Origin: Synechococcus sp. CO36386bin_37
GTDB lineage: Bacteria > Cyanobacteriota > Cyanobacteriia > PCC-6307 > Cyanobiaceae
Reading direction: 5' to 3'
Length of the DNA stretch: 11,002 nucleotides
NCBI GenBank assembly: GCA_011525445.1
Contig: WTGE01000437.1
Coordinates: 1-11,002 of the forward strand
In this document: positions 6,831 to 11,002 of the stretch, in pieces
How positions within the stretch are numbered: position 1 is the stretch's first letter
Layout: the number at the start of each line of letters is the position of its first letter
The notes under the pieces: generated by a model
Databases searched by the model: none
Seen by the model: the letters and a program-made list of their open reading frames with translations, nothing else
What the model was told of the DNA's origin: nothing
Position numbers and translations under genes: made by a program

Positions 6831-7382
6831 TCAGGCCAGAGCATTTTCAATCCGTTCCGTGATCGCTTCGATGCTGCCGCTGGCTTCGACTGCTTGCAAA
6901 AGATCACGTTGCTTGTAGTGGTCAATCAAAGGCTCTGTTTGATCGGAATAAACCACGAGACGGTTGCGGATTACGGTTTCATTGTCGTCAGCGCGGCCAC
7001 GGGAGAGAAGACGTTCAATCAGGACTGAGTCATCGAGTTCGAGCAGAATGACAGCCTCGATGGGTTGATTGAGCTCCTGAAGGAGCGGATCGAGCGCTTC
7101 AGCTTGAGCCACATTGCGAGGGAAGCCGTCCAAGAGCCAGCCTTCACCATTCAGAGCGGAGAGCTGAGCTTTCACAATTGCCAGCACGAGAGAATCGCTC
7201 ACCAACTCACCGCGATTCATAACGGACTCAGCTTGTTGACCAAGTTCACTTCCAGCGGAAACCTCCGCGCGCAGCAAGTCGCCCGTCGACATGTGACGGA
7301 GACCATGCTTTTTACACAAAACTTCGGCTTGGGTGCCTTTCCCCGCTCCTGGTGGGCCTAAAAAAAGTAGTCGTTGTTTCAT
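6831..7382 (-). CDS. adk: Adenylate kinase
   Basis: Catalyses ATP + AMP to 2 ADP, balancing adenine nucleotides in the cytosol. I use the ATG at 7382 (183 aa, [12 protein letters not shown]); a TTG three codons earlier is possible but less likely. The P-loop GPPGAGKGT is at 9-17, the AMP-binding STGDLLR at 32-38, and DGFPRN with its conserved arginine at 85-90. The LID region, [16 protein letters not shown], is short, so this is the short form without the zinc-finger LID of some Gram-positive enzymes. It sits 28 nt after secY, the usual secY-adk pairing. Confidence 0.97.
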   Translation of the reverse strand: MKQRLLFLGPPGAGKGTQAEVLCKKHGLRHMSTGDLLRAEVSAGSELGQQAESVMNRGELVSDSLVLAIVKAQLSALNGEGWLLDGFPRNVAQAEALDPLLQELNQPIEAVILLELDDSVLIERLLSRGRADDNETVIRNRLVVYSDQTEPLIDHYKQRDLLQAVEASGSIEAITERIENALA

Positions 7383-7410
7383 GGGGATCAAAGATAAGTT
7401 GTGTCGGGAT

Positions 7411-8730
7411 CTATTGGCGGACGAGCCCTTCGTACCGCTGTGAGATCACGTAGGTCTGCACTTGCTTGGCCGTATCGATCGCCACTCCTACAAGGATGAG
7501 CAGTGAGGTAGCACCAAGTCCCTGAAAGGTGGTCACTCCTGTTGCTCTCTCAACGGCTGAGGGGATGATGGCAACGGCCCCAAGAAACAGTCCACCGAGC
7601 AAAGTCAGTCTGTTTTTAACGCCCTCCAGGTAAGCAGCTGTGGCACTGCCAGGCCTGACTCCTGGGATTGCCACTCCGCCTCGCTTGAGATTGGAGGCAA
7701 TATCGTTTGGATTTAGAGAGAGAGAGGAGTAAAAATAGGCGAATCCGAGAATAAGTGAGAAAAAGACAATTGCATAAGGCCAAGGATTGGCTGCACTTGG
7801 ATTGAGTGCACTAGCAGCTCGAATTAAGAGTGGATTGTTGGTGATATTCGCAATCGTAATCGGTAAAAAAATCAAGGCTGAGGCAAAAATGATTGGCATT
7901 ACTCCTCCTGCATTAAGCTTCAAGGGGAGATAGCTTTGACGGCTAGGTAGTAGCGCGGTCCCACCGACCTGACGCTTGGCACTCACAATTGGAAGTCGTC
8001 TCGCACCTTCTTGCACAAAGATAATTCCGACAATCGTGATCAGAAATACCAGGACCAGCACAATTATTCCTACAACGTCACCTCTGTCACCTGTCTGTGC
8101 CTTCTCAATGGTTGAACCCAAAGCCTTCGGGAGAGTGGCAACGATATTCAGAAAGATCACAAGAGATGCTCCCTGACCAATACCTCTCTCGGTGATCACC
8201 TCACTGAGCCACATCACAATGATTGAGCCAGTGACCAGAGCAAGAGCGGTTTGGATGACAAAAACGACTTCGCTTAATCCTGCAATGGCATATTGGCGGA
8301 GAATCATGGCAAAGATTACGCTCTGAACCAATCCCCACCCCAAGGCCACATAACGGGTGATTTGGGAAATTTTGCGACGTCCAGCTTCCCCCTCGTTTTT
8401 TTGTAGATCCTCCAGCTGGGGTAAAGATGCTGTTAGGAGCTGAATGATGATGGAGGCATTGATGAATGGCAGGATCCCTAATGCAAATACGCCGAGGGTT
8501 GAGATCCCTCCTCCGGTGAAGATGTCGAGGAAACCAATCAGCGTTCCGCCCTGCTGGATGAACTGTTCAAAGGCAATACGATCAATCCCAGGCATTGGAA
8601 TGTAAATCCCAAGCCGCACAAGCATGAGCAGTCCTAAAGTTGTGAGAACCCTGCCGCGCAGCTCAGGATTCTGCACCAATTGGGTAATGACTTCACCGGC
8701 GCTGGGATTGCGACCCCGACTGACAAGCAT
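7411..8730 (-). CDS. secY: Protein translocase channel subunit SecY
   Basis: Forms the membrane channel of the Sec translocon; in cyanobacteria it serves both plasma and thylakoid membranes. From the ATG at 8730 the protein is 439 aa (MLVSRGRNPSAGEVITQLVQ); the frame is open 15 codons further, but that extension overlaps the terminator-like hairpin and lacks homology. Hydrophobic stretches fit the ten-helix SecY plan. Family marks are GGGISTLGVFALGILPFINAS (73-93, plug and helix 2), VITERGIGQGASLVIF (178-193), the cytosolic loop ARRLPIVSAKRQVGG (243-257), LNAGGVMPIIFASA (272-285) and the C-terminal SQRYEGLVRQ. It is separated from rplO by 107 nt. No Shine-Dalgarno sequence precedes it; the leader is pyrimidine-rich instead. 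Confidence 0.97.
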   Translation of the reverse strand: MLVSRGRNPSAGEVITQLVQNPELRGRVLTTLGLLMLVRLGIYIPMPGIDRIAFEQFIQQGGTLIGFLDIFTGGGISTLGVFALGILPFINASIIIQLLTASLPQLEDLQKNEGEAGRRKISQITRYVALGWGLVQSVIFAMILRQYAIAGLSEVVFVIQTALALVTGSIIVMWLSEVITERGIGQGASLVIFLNIVATLPKALGSTIEKAQTGDRGDVVGIIVLVLVFLITIVGIIFVQEGARRLPIVSAKRQVGGTALLPSRQSYLPLKLNAGGVMPIIFASALIFLPITIANITNNPLLIRAASALNPSAANPWPYAIVFFSLILGFAYFYSSLSLNPNDIASNLKRGGVAIPGVRPGSATAAYLEGVKNRLTLLGGLFLGAVAIIPSAVERATGVTTFQGLGATSLLILVGVAIDTAKQVQTYVISQRYEGLVRQ

Positions 8731-8760
8731 AAAGGAGGATAAAGAATGGGGCTGATATAG

Positions 8761-8795
8761 AAAAACCGTCCCCAACCAGGAACCCGGAGGGACGG
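8761..8795 (-). terminator. Terminator-like hairpin between rplO and secY
   Basis: On the minus strand CCGTCCC (8795-8789) pairs perfectly with GGGACGG (8772-8766) across a 16-nt loop, in which CCGG and CTGG can add a 4-bp inner stem with one G-U pair. Five T residues (8765-8761) follow at once, then CTATAT. This has the form of an intrinsic terminator, 42 nt after the rplO stop and 30 nt before the secY ATG. Because essential genes lie downstream, it probably attenuates transcription instead of ending it, or secY and later genes have their own promoter. Confidence 0.7.
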
Positions 8796-8837
8796 CTCAG
8801 ACCTTAGAACTGCTCAGGGCAGATCGCATGGTTGAGA

Positions 8838-9290
8838 TCAGTTGTGAACCTCACAGGTCCCACCGGCAGCTTCGATTTTTGCCCGGGCTGAAGCTGTAAA
8901 AGCAGCAGCTTGGACGGTGAGCTTCACTGTGAGTTCTCCATTTCCAAGAATCTTGAGAGGACTCTTTGGGTTGGAGACAATGCCGTCCTTGACAAGCGAA
9001 TCAAGAGTGACCGTGCTTCCTGTCTTGGCTTCATTCAAAGCACTTACGTTGAGCACGGTAAACGTTCTGGGATTTACCAAAGGGAAGTGCTTCAGTTTGG
9101 GAACGCGGCGATAAAGCGGCATCTGGCCACCCTCGAATCCAGGGCGGGTCGGTCGGCCAGAGCGTGACTTTTGTCCTCGCATTCCGAAACCGCAGCTGGC
9201 TCCCTGACCGGCTGCAATACCGCGACCTTTACGCAGTTTGCGTCTGCGTGCGCCTTTGTTGGGTTTGAGTGAGTCGAGTCGGAGTGTCAT
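8838..9290 (-). CDS. rplO: 50S ribosomal protein L15
   Basis: L15 is a late-assembly protein that threads a long basic arm into 23S rRNA. The chosen ATG at 9290 gives 150 aa starting [18 protein letters not shown]; a TTG four codons upstream overlaps the rpsE stop and is not needed. The arm contains [20 protein letters not shown], the [23 protein letters not shown] segment split across residues 44-66, and the globular part ends with [12 protein letters not shown]. It begins 8 nt after rpsE. The gene for L30, which lies between S5 and L15 in many bacteria, is missing, as in other cyanobacteria. Transcription past its end meets the hairpin at 8761-8795. Confidence 0.97.
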   Translation of the reverse strand: MTLRLDSLKPNKGARRRKLRKGRGIAAGQGASCGFGMRGQKSRSGRPTRPGFEGGQMPLYRRVPKLKHFPLVNPRTFTVLNVSALNEAKTGSTVTLDSLVKDGIVSNPKSPLKILGNGELTVKLTVQAAAFTASARAKIEAAGGTCEVHN

Positions 9291-9298
9291 GGGGGAAA

Positions 9299-9946
9299 TC
9301 AAGAATAGATCTGCTCGAGGGAGATCCCCCGTTCTTTGGCTGTTTCCTTATGGGTACGGAGAAGTTGTAGGGCCACCATTGCAGCACGAGCATTGTTCAG
9401 AGGAGTTTTACTCCCCAGACGCTTTGCTAAGACATTTTTAATGCCGGCGAGCTCAAGCACCGTGCGGATGGATCCACCCGCGATCACACCCGTACCGGGT
9501 GCGGCTGGGCGGATGAGGACACTCGCGGCACCATCTCGCCCGTTTGAAAGGGTCGGAATCGAGTTGTGACGGGTCAGGGGAACTTTGACCAAATGTTTTT
9601 TGCCATCAGCAACGCCCTTGCGGACGGCACCAATCACGTCTCCGGCCTTGCCGACGCCAACGCCGACCTGACCACGCTCATTGCCGACTACAACGATGGC
9701 GCGAAAGCTCATCTTCTTGCCGCCTTTGACGGTTTTGGAGACCCTTCGGATTTGAACAACTCTTTCTTGCCATTCGGAGTCACGTTCTTGACCACGGCGA
9801 CGATCGCCACGACCGCCTCGACGGTCTCCACGGCCTCCGCCGCGGCGTTGTTCCTGTTGTTGGCCTTGACCTTCAGCGGCTGCTGGAACGTCAGAAGCTG
9901 CTGGAACGTCTTTGGAGCTGGTCTGGTTGGTTGGTTCGGTCGTCAT
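9299..9946 (-). CDS. rpsE: 30S ribosomal protein S5 with an RGG-like N-terminal extension
   Basis: S5 lies near the mRNA entry site and supports decoding accuracy and mRNA unwinding. From the ATG at 9946 the protein is 215 aa. The double-stranded-RNA-binding-like core starts around residue 58 ([21 protein letters not shown]), with [21 protein letters not shown], the [10 protein letters not shown] loop and the C-terminal [21 protein letters not shown] and [12 protein letters not shown]. Before it lies a low-complexity extension: Ala/Gln-rich (about 16-33), then Arg/Gly repeats [19 protein letters not shown] (34-52). Shorter S5 proteins such as that of E. coli lack this. The start lies 13 nt after the rplR stop; a longer frame to 9997 would overlap rplR and is rejected. 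Confidence 0.96.
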   Translation of the reverse strand: MTTEPTNQTSSKDVPAASDVPAAAEGQGQQQEQRRGGGRGDRRGGRGDRRRGQERDSEWQERVVQIRRVSKTVKGGKKMSFRAIVVVGNERGQVGVGVGKAGDVIGAVRKGVADGKKHLVKVPLTRHNSIPTLSNGRDGAASVLIRPAAPGTGVIAGGSIRTVLELAGIKNVLAKRLGSKTPLNNARAAMVALQLLRTHKETAKERGISLEQIYS

Positions 9947-9959
9947 AGTGAGAGCAGGA

Positions 9960-10328
9960 TCAGAACTGAAGGCCCGCTTCCCGGGCGGCATCGGCAAGAG
10001 CTTTCACTCGGCCGTGGTACAGGTTGCCGCCTCGATCGAAGACAACTTGCTGAATACCTTTGGCGATAGCGCGTTTGGCCACTAAATCGCCAACAGCAAC
10101 GGAAGCATCACAGCTGCTGCAGGTTGCCTTGAGGCTGGAGCGGAGATCTCTATCAAGAGTTGAGGCGGAACAGAGGGTGCTCTGCGCGTCGTCGTCAATC
10201 AACTGGGCGTAGATGTGACTGTTGGATCGGAACACAGCCAGTCTTGGACGGTCGGCAGTGCCATTGAGATGGCGACGCAGACGCCTGTGGCGTTTCTGAG
10301 TCTGCTGTTTGCGGGAGAGAGTCGACAT
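9960..10328 (-). CDS. rplR: 50S ribosomal protein L18
   Basis: L18 binds 5S rRNA together with L5 and docks it on the large subunit. The 122-aa product has an arginine-rich N terminus ([12 protein letters not shown]), then [21 protein letters not shown] (26-46), the [23 protein letters not shown] block and the C-terminal [19 protein letters not shown], all typical. The start ATG at 10328 lies 33 nt after rplF. The nine bases ending in the start codon, CTCACTATG, are the same before rpsE, and neither gene shows a Shine-Dalgarno site. Confidence 0.97.
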   Translation of the reverse strand: MSTLSRKQQTQKRHRRLRRHLNGTADRPRLAVFRSNSHIYAQLIDDDAQSTLCSASTLDRDLRSSLKATCSSCDASVAVGDLVAKRAIAKGIQQVVFDRGGNLYHGRVKALADAAREAGLQF

Positions 10329-10361
10329 AGTGAGTGAAGCGTAGGGGTGTCTGACAGGGAA

Positions 10362-10901
10362 TTACTTCTTGCCTGACTTGCCTGCCTTACGCAGGATGCG
10401 CTCGCCCGCATATTTAATTCCTTTGCCTTTGTAAGGCTCAGGAGGTCGGATGGCGCGAATCTTGGCGGCTTCGTTGCCGACCAATTCCTTATCTGTGCCT
10501 GAGACGGTGACGTTGGTGTTGTTTTCTACTGTGAAGGTGATGCCTTCAGGTGGAACCATCTCAATGGGATGGCTGTAGCCAGCACTGACGATGAGGTTTT
10601 TGCCTTTGACCTGAGCTCTTGAGCCCACACCGACGATCTCGAGTTTTTTGGAATATCCCTGACTGACTCCGATCACCATGTTGGAGACGAGAGTTCTGCA
10701 AAGACCGTGTCGTTCACGGGATGTCCGTTTTGTGCTGGTTGGTGCAACCACGATGGAGTTTTCCACCTGATTGACACTCACACCTATCGGAAGAGTGCGT
10801 TTGAGCTCACCTTTGGGACCTTTCACGGTGACGGCCAGGCCGTCGAGTGTGACATTCACCTTGTCGGGAATGGGGATTGGGTTTTTACCAATACGAGACA
10901 T
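10362..10901 (-). CDS. rplF: 50S ribosomal protein L6
   Basis: L6 binds 23S rRNA near the sarcin-ricin loop and factor-binding site. The 179-aa product begins [20 protein letters not shown], has [13 protein letters not shown] (27-39), the middle [20 protein letters not shown] region, [17 protein letters not shown], the [13 protein letters not shown] motif and the C-terminal [20 protein letters not shown] with a lysine-rich end. It is full length and ordinary. It starts 15 nt after rpsH in the standard S8-L6-L18-S5 order of the spc operon. Confidence 0.98.
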   Translation of the reverse strand: MSRIGKNPIPIPDKVNVTLDGLAVTVKGPKGELKRTLPIGVSVNQVENSIVVAPTSTKRTSRERHGLCRTLVSNMVIGVSQGYSKKLEIVGVGSRAQVKGKNLIVSAGYSHPIEMVPPEGITFTVENNTNVTVSGTDKELVGNEAAKIRAIRPPEPYKGKGIKYAGERILRKAGKSGKK

Positions 10902-10916
10902 GGTTCAGATTCCGGG

Positions 10917-11002
10917 TCAGTAGACGTAGCAGAGCACTTCGCCGCCCACGCCTTGCTTGCGGGCGTCGCGGTCGCTCATCACACCCTTGGAGGTGGAGAT
11001 GA
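10917..11002 (-). CDS. rpsH: 30S ribosomal protein S8, C-terminal end (cut by window edge)
   Basis: S8 binds helix 21 of 16S rRNA and is an early assembly protein. Only the last 27 residues are visible, entering from the right edge. They contain STSKGVMSDRDARKQGVGGE followed by VLCYVY and a TGA stop, matching the conserved S8 end (STSKGVM and GGE..CYV). Placement directly before rplF, with a 15-nt gap, agrees with the spc operon order. The start and the N-terminal domain lie outside the window. Confidence 0.93.
   Translation of the reverse strand, partial: ISTSKGVMSDRDARKQGVGGEVLCYVY

Noticed and set aside
8731..8738. AAAGGAGG, a perfect Shine-Dalgarno-like sequence on the plus strand beside the secY start
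   Set aside because: It faces the wrong way for secY, and no plus-strand gene follows; on the coding strand it is only a pyrimidine run.
9566..10069. Plus-strand open frame of 167 codons antisense to rpsE and rplR, with an Ala/Thr-rich stretch
   Set aside because: The Ala/Thr-rich run is the complement of the Arg/Gly repeat of S5; it spans two real genes and is a composition artefact.
1..11002. A novel system such as defence, phage, CRISPR or secondary metabolism
   Set aside because: Every gene but the HNH protein is a known housekeeping gene in conserved order; no direct-repeat arrays, transposase, integrase, toxin-antitoxin pair or unknown cluster were seen.

Overview
The window is a piece of a cyanobacterial chromosome, most likely a marine picocyanobacterium (Synechococcus/Cyanobium type; moderate GC by eye). 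The evidence is the gene order together with cyanobacterium-like protein details: RpoA opening with [10 protein letters not shown], a Cys-less L31, no L30 gene between S5 and L15, no S4 gene between S11 and RpoA, and truA lying between L17 and L13. The assignment to a clade is an inference from protein character; no database search was possible.

Layout. From the right edge to about position 952, everything runs on the minus strand as one dense array: rpsH (3' end only), rplF, rplR, rpsE, rplO, secY, adk, rpmJ, rpsM, rpsK, rpoA, rplQ, truA, rplM, rpsI, rpmE, prfA. This is the distal spc operon joined to the alpha operon and then to the L13/S9/L31/RF1 group. Gaps are mostly 8 to 75 nt. The larger ones are rplO-secY (107 nt, holding a terminator-like hairpin), truA-rplM (166 nt, holding a palindrome) and rpmE-prfA (106 nt, holding a 16-bp inverted repeat). 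A plus-strand HNH-nuclease gene (443-940) converges on prfA with an 11-nt gap. It diverges from a truncated minus-strand alanine racemase gene (alr, 2-370) at the left edge.

How the genes work together. The array supplies ribosomal proteins of both subunits, the RNA polymerase alpha subunit, the SecY translocon channel, adenylate kinase, a tRNA pseudouridine synthase and release factor 1, so it is a growth-linked gene-expression cluster. Expression is probably tuned by the RNA structures in the three longer gaps. Most of the minus-strand genes have no visible Shine-Dalgarno sequence; prfA and the HNH gene are the clear exceptions.

I found no mobile element, CRISPR array, tRNA, rRNA, phage gene or unknown gene cluster, and no evidence of a new biological system. 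The points worth a second look are the RNA/DNA structures in the gaps, the RGG-like N-terminal extension of S5, the scarcity of Shine-Dalgarno sites, and the conserved-looking HNH protein of unknown role. Several start codons lie downstream of the longest-ORF starts and were chosen by family length.
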